Below, in pieces: positions 1-10,287 of a DNA stretch of 64,000 nucleotides. Position numbers and translations under genes: made by a program. The notes beneath the pieces were generated by a model. The model ran no database searches, had not been told where the DNA came from, and worked only from the letters and a program-made list of their open reading frames with translations. Each line of letters opens with the position of its first letter. Position 1 is the first letter of the stretch. The stretch is from Clavaria fumosa (Eukaryota > Basidiomycota > Agaricomycetes > Agaricales > Clavariaceae), in NCBI GenBank assembly GCA_951802425.1, contig OX637800.1:1488001-1552000 (forward strand), in the 5' to 3' direction.

Positions 1-3000
1 GGTGAACTAAGGCAGATAGCATGCTCTATTGTGGCCACCTTGTGCTACTTGCCTCTAGCTGTTGACCAAGCTGGTGCATCCATTGCAAGTGGTCTATGTG
101 ATCTGGGGGATTACCTTGAACAGTATGAGAGACACCATCAGGAGTTGTTGGATAATCCTTCATTCAGTGGGGCATCCAACTATGGGCAAGCAGTTTATGG
201 GACATGGGAACTGTCAGTTACAGAGATAGAAGCCAGGGCACATGGCAGGAGCAAAAGGGGGGAGGCTCAGGCAGCTTCAAGTGCACTTCTCCTGCTACAG
301 ATATTTGCCTGCCTCCATCATGAAAACATTCCAGAAATGATGTTTAGAAGTGCTGCAAAAGAGATAGCTTTGGGTGGGTCACAAGAAAACAATGCAAGAA
401 GTAGTTGGGAGCAGTTGCTTAAAGATTCAGTACATTGGTCCAACATATTGCATGTTGACCATGCAGGCAACTGGGACAATTTCATTTTTAGGAAAGCAAT
501 TGAGTTGTTGACATCATTTTCACTTGTGAAATGCAGCAGCTCTGGAAGACTGTACTCCATGCATCCACTGGTAAATCTGTGGTGCCAAGACAGGTGTTCT
601 GAGGAGGAGAAACAGTCAAAATATATTGCTGTTGACACTTTGGTGTGCCACTCAATCACATATAGGAAAGACGGCTCTGACTATGCCTTTCGTCGATCAC
701 TACTGCCACACATAAAAAAGATCAACTTGCATATACAAAGAGAATATGCAATAGGGGATGCTGAAAGATGGGCAAAACTGGAATTGGTGTACTATGAGAA
801 TGGATCATTTAAAGATGCAGAGGAGGTTTCTGTATGTGCAATGGAAAGCCAAAGGAGGGAGCTTGGCCCAGGACACCCAGACACTCTGACAAGCATGGAC
901 AATTTGGCAATGACATATTCAGCTCAGGGGAAAAACAATAAAGCAGAGGAGCTGCAAGTTCATGTTACAGAAGCCTTGAAGAGATTGCTTGGCTCAGAAC
1001 ATCCATCCACTCTGAGAAGCATTAACAATTTGGCATCCACATATTCAGCTCAGGGGAAGCACAATGAAGCAGAAGAGCTGGAGGTTCATGCCATGGAATC
1101 CAAGAAGAGAGTGCTTGGCCCAGAACATCCAGACACTCTGACAAGCATTAATAATTTGGCAATGACATATTCAGCACAGGGGAAGCACAATGAAGCAGAG
1201 GAGCTGCAAGTTCATGTCATGGAAGCCAGGAAGAGAGTGCTTGGCCCAGAACATCCATCTACTCTGACAAGCATTGGCAATTTGGCAACAGCATATTCAG
1301 CTCAGGGGAAGCACAATGAAGCAGAAGAGCTGGAGGTTCATGCTATGGAAGCCAGTAAGAGAGTGCTTGGCCCAGAACATCCATCCACTCTGACAATCAT
1401 TAACAATTTGGCAATGACATATTCAGCTCAGGGGAAGTACAATGAAGCAGAGGAGCTGAAGGTTCATGTTATGGAAGCCTTGAAGAGAGTGCTTGGCCCA
1501 GAACATCCAGACACTCTGACAAGTGTTGACAATTTGGCATCCACATATTCAGCTCAGGGGAAGCACAATGAAGCAGAGGAGCTGCAAGTTAATGTTATGG
1601 GAGCCAGGAGGAGAGTGCTTGGCCCAGAACATCCATCCACTCTGACAAGCATTGACAATTTGGCATACACATATTCAGCTCAGGGGAAGCACAATGAAGC
1701 AGAGGAGCTGCAAGTTCATGTTTTGGAAGCCAGGAAGAGAGTACTTGGCCCAGAACATCCATCCACTCTGACAAGCATTAACAATCTGGCAATGACATAT
1801 TCAGCTCAGGGGAACAACAATGAAGCAGAGGAGCTGCAAGTTCATGTTATGGAAGCCTTGAAGAGATTGCTTGGTCCAGAACATCCAGACACTCTGACAA
1901 GCATTAGCAATTTGGCATCCACATATTCAGCTCAGGGAAAGTACAATGAAGCAGAGGAGCTGCAAGTTCATGTCATGGAAGCCAGTAAGAGAGTGCTTGG
2001 CCCAAAACATCCAGACACTCTGATAAGCATTAACAATTTGGCATTGACATATTCAGCTCAGGGGAAATACAATGAAGCAGAAGAGCTGGAGGTTCATGCC
2101 ATGGAAGCCAAGAAGAGAGTGCTTGGCCCAGAACATCCAGACACTCTGACAAGCATTAACAATTTGGCAATGACATATTCAGCTCAGGGGAAGCACAATG
2201 AAGCAGAGGAGCTGAAGGTTCATGTCATGTTAGCTAGGAAGAGAGTGCTTGGCCTAGAACATCCATCCACTCTGACAAGCATTAACAATTTGGCATACAC
2301 ATATTCAGCTCAGGGGAAGTACAATGAAGCAGAGGAGCTGCAAGTTCATGTTTTGGAAGCCAGGAAGAGAGTACTTGGCCCAGAACATCCATCCACTCTG
2401 ACAAGCATTAACAATCTGGCAATGACATATTCAGCTCAGGGGAACAACAATGAAGCAGAGGAGCTGCAAGTTCATGTTATGGAAGCCTTGAAGAGATTGC
2501 TTGGCCCAGAACATCCAGACACTCTGACCAGCATTAACAATTTGGCATCCACATATTCAGATCAAGGGAAGCACAATGAAGCAGAGGAGCTGCAAGTTCA
2601 TGTTATGGAAGCCAGGAAGGGAGTGCTTGGCCCAGAACATCCAGACACTCTGACCAGCATTAACAATTTGGCATCTGCATATTCAGCTCAGGGGAAGCAC
2701 AATGAAGCAGAGGAGCTGGAGGTTCATGTTATGGAAGTTAGGAAGAGATTGCTTGGCCCAGAACATTCATCCACTCTGACAAGCATTAACAATTTGGCAT
2801 ACACATATTCAGCTCAGGGGAAGCACAATGAAGCAAAGGAGCTGAGGGTTCATGTTATGGAAGTTAGGAAGAGATTGCTTGGCCCAGAACATCCATCCAC
2901 TCTGACAAGCATTAACAATTTGGCATACACATATTCAGCTCAGGGGAAACACAATGAAGCAGAAGAGCTGGAGGTTCATGTCATGGAAGCCATGAAGAGA

Positions 3001-3939
3001 GTGCTTGGCACAGAACATCCATCCACTCTGACAAGCATTAACAATTTGGCATACACATATTCAGCTCAGGGGAGGCACAATGAAGCAGAGGAGCTGCAAG
3101 TTCATGTTATGGAAGCCTTGAAGAGATTGCTTGGCCCAGAACATCCATCCACTCTGACAAGCATTAACAATTTGGCATACACATATTCAGCTCAGGGGAA
3201 ACACAATGAAGCAGAAGAGCTGGAGGTTCATGTCATGGAAGCCATGAGGAGAGTGCTTGGTGCAGAACATCCATCCACTCTGACAAGCATTAACAATTTG
3301 GCATACACATATTCAGCTCAGGGGAGGCACAATGAAGCAAAGGAGCTGCAAGTTCATGTCATGGAAGCCAGGAAGAGTGTGCTTGGCCCAAAACATCCAG
3401 ACACTCTGATAAGCATTAACAATTTGGCAATGACATATTCAGCTCAGGGGAAGCACAATGAAGCAGAGGAGCTGCAAGTTCATGTTATGGAAGCTATTAA
3501 GAGAGTGCTTGGCCTAGAACATCCATACACTCTGACAAGCATCAACAATTTGGCATCCACATATTCAGCTCAGGGGAAGCACAATGAAGCAGAGGAGCTG
3601 GAGGCTCATGTTATGGAAGCCAGGAAGAGAGTGCTTGGCCTGGAACATCCAGACACTCTGACAAGTATTAGCAGTCTGGCATCCACATATTCAGCTCAGG
3701 GAAAGCATAATGAAGCAGAAGAGCTAAAGTTTCATGTCATGGAAGCCTGGGCAATTTATCCAGATAGTGCCTCATCCAGTGACAATGATCCACATGAAGA
3801 GTCTGAGATGTGGTATGATGCTACAGAGGAACTTGCTATTGCTACATCCAATGTCAACTTGAATGGTATGGATGAGGGGTCTGAAATATGGTATGATGCT
3901 AGTGAGGAGCTTGACCCCCTTTGCCATTCCCAATCATGA
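1..3939 (+). CDS. NB-ARC/TPR (NLR-like STAND) receptor, 5'-truncated by the window edge (NLR1)
   Basis: The reading frame is open from base 1, so the true start lies outside the window. The first residues match the end of an NB-ARC module, including the LPLAVDQAGA segment (GLPLA-type motif). About 240 residues of winged-helix/linker sequence follow, then 23 tandem 42-residue TPR repeats of the kinesin-light-chain type (core HPDTLTSINNLA...YSAQGKHNEAEEL). The protein ends in an acidic tail with two copies of a W-Y-D-A-[ST]-E-E-L motif. STAND proteins of this build are thought to act as intracellular receptors in fungal non-self recognition; that role is inferred from the family. The paralogue NLR2 at 17.6-21.9 kb (opposite strand) shows what is missing upstream: an N-terminal region and a P-loop. 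CpG is almost absent, yet the frame stays open for 1,300 codons. Confidence 0.88.
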   Translation, partial: GELRQIACSIVATLCYLPLAVDQAGASIASGLCDLGDYLEQYERHHQELLDNPSFSGASNYGQAVYGTWELSVTEIEARAHGRSKRGEAQAASSALLLLQIFACLHHENIPEMMFRSAAKEIALGGSQENNARSSWEQLLKDSVHWSNILHVDHAGNWDNFIFRKAIELLTSFSLVKCSSSGRLYSMHPLVNLWCQDRCSEEEKQSKYIAVDTLVCHSITYRKDGSDYAFRRSLLPHIKKINLHIQREYAIGDAERWAKLELVYYENGSFKDAEEVSVCAMESQRRELGPGHPDTLTSMDNLAMTYSAQGKNNKAEELQVHVTEALKRLLGSEHPSTLRSINNLASTYSAQGKHNEAEELEVHAMESKKRVLGPEHPDTLTSINNLAMTYSAQGKHNEAEELQVHVMEARKRVLGPEHPSTLTSIGNLATAYSAQGKHNEAEELEVHAMEASKRVLGPEHPSTLTIINNLAMTYSAQGKYNEAEELKVHVMEALKRVLGPEHPDTLTSVDNLASTYSAQGKHNEAEELQVNVMGARRRVLGPEHPSTLTSIDNLAYTYSAQGKHNEAEELQVHVLEARKRVLGPEHPSTLTSINNLAMTYSAQGNNNEAEELQVHVMEALKRLLGPEHPDTLTSISNLASTYSAQGKYNEAEELQVHVMEASKRVLGPKHPDTLISINNLALTYSAQGKYNEAEELEVHAMEAKKRVLGPEHPDTLTSINNLAMTYSAQGKHNEAEELKVHVMLARKRVLGLEHPSTLTSINNLAYTYSAQGKYNEAEELQVHVLEARKRVLGPEHPSTLTSINNLAMTYSAQGNNNEAEELQVHVMEALKRLLGPEHPDTLTSINNLASTYSDQGKHNEAEELQVHVMEARKGVLGPEHPDTLTSINNLASAYSAQGKHNEAEELEVHVMEVRKRLLGPEHSSTLTSINNLAYTYSAQGKHNEAKELRVHVMEVRKRLLGPEHPSTLTSINNLAYTYSAQGKHNEAEELEVHVMEAMKRVLGTEHPSTLTSINNLAYTYSAQGRHNEAEELQVHVMEALKRLLGPEHPSTLTSINNLAYTYSAQGKHNEAEELEVHVMEAMRRVLGAEHPSTLTSINNLAYTYSAQGRHNEAKELQVHVMEARKSVLGPKHPDTLISINNLAMTYSAQGKHNEAEELQVHVMEAIKRVLGLEHPYTLTSINNLASTYSAQGKHNEAEELEAHVMEARKRVLGLEHPDTLTSISSLASTYSAQGKHNEAEELKFHVMEAWAIYPDSASSSDNDPHEESEMWYDATEELAIATSNVNLNGMDEGSEIWYDASEELDPLCHSQS
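859..3756 (+). repeat. 23 x 126-bp TPR-coding tandem array in NLR1
   Basis: The array has 23 head-to-tail units of exactly 126 bp (42 codons) without an indel, starting at the ELGPGHPDTL segment. Variation concentrates at a few positions: the residue after HP (D/S/Y), the residues after NLA (M/S/Y/L) and the position before R in the last helix (L/S/R/M/K). Units 7-9 and 12-14 share a nearly identical stretch (bases about 1711-1875 and 2341-2505), offset by 630 bp, which is five units. This points to multi-unit duplication by unequal exchange. I saw no CpG in the array by eye. Confidence 0.92.
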
Positions 3940-4059
3940 TTTAATTTGCTCTTCCAATCCAACCTACTGTGATTCTATTTCATGTTTATAACAACACAGT
4001 TATGGGAATTTTCACATGTAACTGTCACAACCTGACAGACTTCATTATGGATACCCACT

Positions 4060-5915
4060 GAATCTTCTGATGGTTCCTCAGAATGCAGATGGAACAGTCA
4101 TTGGGAAATCATTGAGTGTTATCTTGTGAACTATAGTTCTTTCAACCTGGTACTTGGTGATGATTGGCTCCAGAAGCACAATTCCATAATTAACTGGCAA
4201 ATGCATTCCCTGGAATTTTGGAGATGCCAAGGCAAACCATGTGCAGCTGCTATCCAATCCATTTCTTCTGGCACACCCAACTGGCCTGTGCTCTTCCCCT
4301 GAGTCTTCAGGGAAGAATATTACAATGTTTTACCCCTGCACCACCCCAGAGTCAATATTGACATCCAGCTAGAGGATGGTGCCCATCCCTACCAGTCTCA
4401 AATTTACCTGGCTCCAAAAGCTTACTGTGTAAGATTTGTTGGAGTGAGACCAGATATCCTCAGTCACAAGTGCATTAGAACCCTGTTTATAGCAGTAGTT
4501 ACACAGTCATAGTGACAGTAATATGATAGATGTGGCTAATTAGCTAAGTGTCCAGGGAAGTCCCTTCACCCCTAGGCCCTAGGGTGGACCTTTACATACT
4601 GGGTTGAACTCTGGAAATGGCTTGATGAAAACTTTGCCAATAAACACATCTACCTCAGGCAACACATCTACCTCAGGCAATCTCTGTGGGCTAGTCCCCT
4701 TTTCTTCAAGAATGAGGGATAAACTCAGGCCTGTGGTCAACTATAAATGGCTCAATGAAGTCACAGTTAAGAATGCCTACCTGCTCCCACTCATCCAGAA
4801 CATCTCCAGAAATTCTGATACTATATGTGTTGGAAATTGAAGCCAATAGCTAAAATGCCTCATTGATTGCACCACACTATGTCACATTGCTTCATCAGTA
4901 CTTGTACAAGTGTCTTGTGGATTGACTTGTTGAGGACTTGTTGCCTTGTTGAGAACTTTTATGCTACTTTTGGTGGTCCCATCACCTTGATTACCTTGTA
5001 CAAAAAATAGGACCTACTTGTTCAAGGCAGACAAGTCATTAAAAAGGTTGAAAAAGTCATGAAAAAGGCTAAAAAGGCAACAAGACATTTGTAAAAGTGC
5101 TGATGTTGTACCACTAGCATAAATCCCTCATGTAGCACTGCAGTAGCATAGCCACATAGGATCATGTATTTAAGTAGCAGAGATGGGACTGGATGCCCCA
5201 TGGGTTTGTGACTAATACACCAAGTATCCCCTATGCTGTCAGATCCCTTCTTAGTATCCACATTGTCCTTGCTCACCATGAGGGGTGCCCCACAAACTGA
5301 CTCAAACCATAAATTCTATAATATGAAAATCAACATCCAGATCAGATTCAACAACATCCAGGTGATGAAGGAATTCAAGGAAAGCAAGAAGCTTCTGGCT
5401 TTCATTTGTGAATTCAGACAATTCCTCTGTCAGGTTATGCCTTTCAGAGTAGCCAACACCCTAATCTTCCAAGGGTTTATGGACAAGGCCCTCAAAGACC
5501 TTGTGGCTACTGGACAGGTTTTTGTTTATATCAACAACATGCTCATCTGTTCTGACACCCTCAAGGAACTTTGGGATCTCACAGCACAGGTTTTCCAAGT
5601 ACTGCAGGATAATCACCTCATTGTCAAACCATCAAAGTGTGAGTTCAAAAGAACTGAAGTGATTTCCCTGGGGAACAAAATCTGGCAGGGGACAATTGAG
5701 AAGAGTGAGAAATGATGTTCTGCAATCAATGGCTGGCCAATCCTGAGGAATGCCTGAGATGCAAGAAGATACACTGTCCTCAGAAACTACTATTGCCAAT
5801 ACATTCCAAACTATGTGAAGATCATGGTTCCTCTCCATGCCCTCACAGGAAAAGGTGAGTTCAAACTTATGGATGCAGCATTAAAGTCCTTTCATGACAT
5901 CTGGTCCTCTCATTA
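4060..5915 (+). mobile_element. Decayed Ty3/gypsy pol relic (protease to RNase H border)
   Basis: Translation in several interrupted frames gives chromovirus-like pol pieces in the right order. A protease tail (LGDDWLQKHNSIINW) lies near 4150-4200. An early RT block (RDKLRPVVNYKWLN) lies near 4715-4760. A later RT block (QVMPFRVAN, FMDKALKDL, KPSKCEF) spans 5430-5650, followed by a GNYY-type and PLHALTGKGEF segment to about 5900. The catalytic YxDD box reads YINN, so both aspartates are lost. Stops and frame changes are frequent and CpG is rare. It resembles the intact element at 57-63 kb but is clearly older. No flanking LTRs were found. Confidence 0.8.
4829..5292. mobile_element. Possible solo LTR or other insertion inside the gypsy relic
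   Basis: The RT reading of the host relic stops near 4828 and resumes near 5295. The intervening ~460 bp does not translate as pol. It starts TGTTGG and holds a TATTTAAG box near 5165, as an LTR promoter would. I could not define its 3' end or a target-site duplication, so the identity is tentative. No gene is visible in it. Confidence 0.35.
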
Positions 5916-6160
5916 GAACTCAACGTGCCAGAGATCATCTTCATGCTCGTGCGACTGGCTGAGGTCTGGTGATCACAAAGCTAGGAAAACTCCTTGCTAC
6001 TTGACCCGAGGCGCGGAACAAGGGCTGAATGTCCTGGAGTGCTGTATCAGGAGTCGGCACAACGATAGGCATGCCATACCAATTATTGAATGGCAATTCG
6101 CGACCCAGTGACGCGGTGATGTTTTCCCACGCGCGTGGCTCTCACTTTGCATTTAACGCC

Positions 6161-9100
6161 ATGTCGGACAACGTCTACGCGTCTTTCGCTCAAGTCCTCG
6201 CCGTCACCCAGCTCATCAAGGACGACTTAGCCGCCCTGTTGCACCCAGAAACAGGCTTTGCTCCCCGTTTACGCCAAATATGCGCAGACCAGTTCGTACT
6301 CTCACATACATCTATTCACCAGTCACCCTCCACTCACTGTTCGACAACGCGTCGCGTCGCAGACTTGTAGAGCTCAGGGAGAAAAAAGATGAAATTATCT
6401 CTTGTGAAGAACTTGATGCCTTGCGTCTGGAAGAGAACACTTGGTCGTTGCTACAAGCCATAATGCCGTTTGTTCATATCATTCATGTGTAATTTGCAAT
6501 CCTGACCCTCCTCCTTCAGCGCGCGCAAGACAGCACTTCTCCCTATTCCCACCCCCAGCGAACTCCTTATCTCTAATCCGTACACCCCGGTCTCCACTCT
6601 TGCGCAGTCCATCATGAATGTATGGCCGCTCCTCACCGAGCTCATCGTCGTCCGAGAGTGGCTCCACGAAACCGCCCCTCCACCACAGTCCCCCGAAGCC
6701 ATCACAGGCTACTGGAAATTTACAAAGCATAATGTCATGCAAGCATTGCGCACGGCTGGCTCCATGCCGAGGGAAGGAGTAGTCAAAGAGATGGACCCCG
6801 ATGCGCCACTGAGGGAAAAAGGGAGGATGCTAGCAGTCGATGATGCGGTAAGTGCCACCGTCCAACTGCGTTTTCTGTCTCATATCCTCTGCAGAGCCAT
6901 GAGAAAACGTTGATGCAAGCGTTGTATTCCCATGTTCGAGCGGGAAGACTCGATGATGCTGTCGACCTATGCAGAGTCGCCTACCAACCCTGGAGAGCAG
7001 CTAGTATACGTGGTTCTTTGCTGTTCAAATGCAGGGCACTATGTATGTATTCTTCATCTTTTCGGTCCCCTTGTTACCCATCATGGATCGACAGCCAACG
7101 AGAACGAGCCCGACGATACCGAGCAGTCCGACGACATAGAAGCATGGCTCGGAAATAGGCGCCGAAAGCAATGGAAAGCAACATGCACACGCGTAGCTCT
7201 CGATGTAAGCATCTGTGCACCTTCCTTTCAAATTCGGTATCATGTATCACTGTTATGGTCCTAGACCAGCCTGCCGTCGTCGGAGCGTGTCCTCTACGCC
7301 GCCCTTGTGAGCAGCCTGCAGACTTCTCCAGTCTTGAAGTCCACGTGCCGGACATGGGAGGACCATCTTTGGGCGCACATCTGCACGATGTGCGAGGAGA
7401 AGCACTCCGCCGAGATCGCAAAACTAGGCGGCGGTTGGTGGGAGGGTGGTGACGGAGCCGTCGAGAGGGGCGTGCCTGACACTCCGGCCGAGGTATTACG
7501 TGCGGAAGCGAAGGCATGGGAGGCAGAGGTGATGGAGACCTTACAAAGTCTGAGAGCGGTCTATGTCGACGAAGGGTACGCGTTATATCCTTCCCATCGT
7601 CAGAGATCACTCAAGGATATCGAGACAGACCCCCCGCGGACCATCCATTTCACATATCACAACTTCATATCATCATGGGCCAAACTGACGAATTGTCGGA
7701 GACCTTCGCTGCTGGGTTACGAGATGGATACTATGATCCATCGTCTCCTGAGCACGTCTCCATTTTTCGGCAGTAGTTTGAACTCATCGTGACAGGTGAA
7801 ACAGCTATCCTGGCATGACCCGCTTCTTTGCCCATCTATGCTTGTTCTTACAAATGATCGACACTCCGGTCCCACCCCATGCGATGCAGACGATCCTTGA
7901 AGCGTACCTTCAAGTCTTGGAGGTAAGCACCATCACAAACAGAGGGTGATTCTAATTTTTTGATTTTAATTTCACTCCAGAGTGCTGGACAGCGAGAACT
8001 GATAGCCTTATATGCCGGTGCGCTAGGGGACCACGCAATTGAGCGCTACGCCCTATTTCTGACATCGCTGGAACTGAGCACCGATGTCGTTGAGCGGCGG
8101 CTGGCACTCGCGCGCGCGCGCGAGCACGGACTTGACACTGCGCGAGTCGCAATAGTCACGGCAGAGAGGACAATTGAGAAGGCTTTCAAGGTCTCCATTT
8201 CCATCTCGCGAAAGCGATATGATTCACATAACATGCCTTGCACAGGCCTTAAGGACGTCGGATGATTCCTTACCTCGGATCATCTCGTTGCAATTGCAAC
8301 CCTCGGACCCTGAGTTACTCTTGCTCCGCTCGATAGAATGGACCACGTTCGACGCGGCCACCCATGGGACTGCACTTGAGCAGGCTAACGTCATCCTACG
8401 CTATTTTCTCGGTCTGTGCCTCATTCGACTCGGGAGTCCCTCTGTGAAAATGACTGATGTTGTGCTATAGGAGCTGGACGCGTCCAAGTAGCCAAGCTCC
8501 TCCTGGGAAAACTTCCACCAGAGCTCGCCTCCATCAGCGAGCCAGAGTGTGTTGCGGCCGAGTATCTTCACTACCGGCAATTCTTCAACATTTGGGACCT
8601 GCTTGAACGCGTCGTCGAGTCTCATGCACTCGAAGTGGCACAAACAAGCAGAGACATGCGTGCTGTATGGATCAGGGACTACGAGGTGATTGCGGCTCAG
8701 CTTTCTGGGTTTGTATTGGAATTGGCACTGAGTCAAACATTCAACTTCCTGATGTGGGTTAGGCACTTCTTGACCAGGCGCGAGAACAGGTCCTGAAGCT
8801 GCTGACGTCCGAGTGGCTGGTGGCAGATGTAGAACATTCCGCAGGTGTGTGTACGTTCGCCTTCCGGTCCCGACAAGCGCCATTGAGCACCTGCGATTCT
8901 ACAAAGACGAGCGCCGCCGGCGTGAACTCGTCCGTGTGCGTCAGCTCTACATACCCGAGCTAATCATTCGCCTCCACGCACTGCTATACACGTCGCGCAT
9001 CCATTTCCCCGGGTACGTCCAACCCTTCCATGCGCGCAGCGTTTTGTTGTTTTTGGTTTGGCTTGAACATGTTTGCTCGCAGGAACGCCCGGCGGGCGCT

Positions 9101-9263
9101 CGCTCTGGTGAATGTGGTAGCGGACTCGCGGTACAAACTGTACGAAGACTTTTCGGACTCGCCAGGCCGGCGGTTGGGCGACTACCTGGAATACGTGCGG
9201 AAGGCCATGCTTGGTGTCGTTGAGAAGGGGGGTTCTGATGTGTTCAGGTTGATGTACGAATAA
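6161..9263 (+). CDS. NUP84: Nuclear pore protein Nup84/Nup107
   Basis: This is a scaffold nucleoporin of the Y-shaped (Nup107-160) subcomplex of the nuclear pore. The start is the ATG of MSDNVYASFAQVLAV. Successive exons give the helical-repeat hallmarks of the family: LDALRLEENTWSLLQAIMP joined to ARKTALLP across a 52-nt intron (6468-6519), NPYTPVSTLAQSIM, RAGRLDDAVDLCR, QPWRAASIRG, WLGNRRRKQWKATC and TWEDHLWAHICTMCEEK. The C terminus is NARRALALVNVVADSRYKLYEDF...RKAMLGVVEKGG, ending at TGA about 9261-9263. The first splice (after ICADQF) is unresolved: in-frame joining needs an unusual acceptor near 6372, so an assembly error or alternative exon is possible. Small introns with clear GT-AG ends interrupt the gene throughout. 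It faces Exo70, with the two genes converging. Confidence 0.85.
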
Positions 9264-9661
9264 TCTTGTGAGAGAGGAGTGGTTACGTTCTGGATGGTAA
9301 CAGGCGCGAACACCGTCTGAGGATTTCCTCATCGAACAAATACTACTAGGAAGGGTATGCGCGGGATTTGTGCTTCGTTGTCTGCGCAGTCTTGCCTGTA
9401 GTAGATGGACCCGTTCCTAGCGACGGCATGTGGTGGTGGCCCGTTCAGAGTATCTCAAGACATATGAATTTCCGTTGGACCAGAATGGCACACTTTCAAG
9501 GCAGTGGAAGACCTTTATGAAGAACCAAACTGGACAAAATTTAAATCTTTGATAAATTGGGTTATCAGACATGTTTGTACACAAATGTGCATGCATAAAG
9601 ATTACCTCTTGGCTATATTTCAACATTTATTTGATCCAAACCCATCCAGAAAATAAATATT

Positions 9662-9880
9662 TCATGTGGGGATACAGACAACTCTAGCCTTCAAGTTCAA
9701 CACTGCCTCAACCCTCCTAGGCATGCTTTCAATTAGCCCCTGGCACACTGATGCATCTATCTCATTCCACTCTTTCTCCACTCTGTCCCAAAGCTCCTGT
9801 ATCACTAGATTGTCATATGACCCAAGCTTCCTCTTCAGGTGATTCTATAAATGTTCAACAGGATTGACTTGCTGTCACAG
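9662..9880 (-). mobile_element. 3' end of a dead Tc1/mariner transposase
   Basis: On the minus strand the translation gives NPVEHL, a stop where the family has W, then NHLKRKLG, and after a gap WDRVEKEWNEID and LIESMPRRVEAVL followed by a TGA. This is the C-terminal end of a DDE_3 (Tc1/mariner) transposase: the NPxEHLW glutamate block and the SMPRR helix are diagnostic. The TAG replacing the tryptophan codon and the absence of upstream DDE sequence show that it is inactive. CpG is nearly absent. Confidence 0.8.
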
Positions 9881-10287
9881 ACAAGTTGTTTAATAACCAC
9901 ATAGCACTGCCACAGCTACTGTAGTCTCAACTGTAGACCTGTTTTGCAACTGAATTTTGGGTGAAACACACAAATCATGTAAATATCTAGGTGATTTCCA
10001 CTAGCCTATAGGCACACAGTGATCAACAGAGTCAATGGCATGCAAACACACAGGCAACAAAAAGAGTTGAATGGGATGTCATAGGATGTTGCCACGAGAG
10101 GAGATGATTGCCCCATCGCATATCGACGTCTTGCGTCGAGGATTGGCTGACCTGAATACATTTGTCCCCGTCTGTTATGCTAGTTCACTATCTCATAGCA
10201 CTCGTCGAGACTGGCGGCCTTGAAAATCGCAGGCTCTGCGAAATTTTCGGTTCTCTAACGACCCTCGGAGCACCGCCGTTCGAGCCA
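9881..10287. other. Intergenic, no gene recognised
   Basis: This stretch lies between the transposase relic and the Exo70 stop codon. The first ~200 bp are AT-rich and CpG-poor like the relic. From about 10090 CpG returns, marking the edge of unique DNA and the likely Exo70 3' UTR. I see no open frame with family motifs. Confidence 0.5.

Noticed and set aside
859..3756. Regular direct repeats that could be taken for a CRISPR array
   Set aside because: The period is 126 bp without spacers, the frame is open throughout and encodes TPRs; the genome is eukaryotic.
5022..5279. Minus-strand frame of 85 codons
   Set aside because: Lies in the insertion within the gypsy relic, without motif or context.
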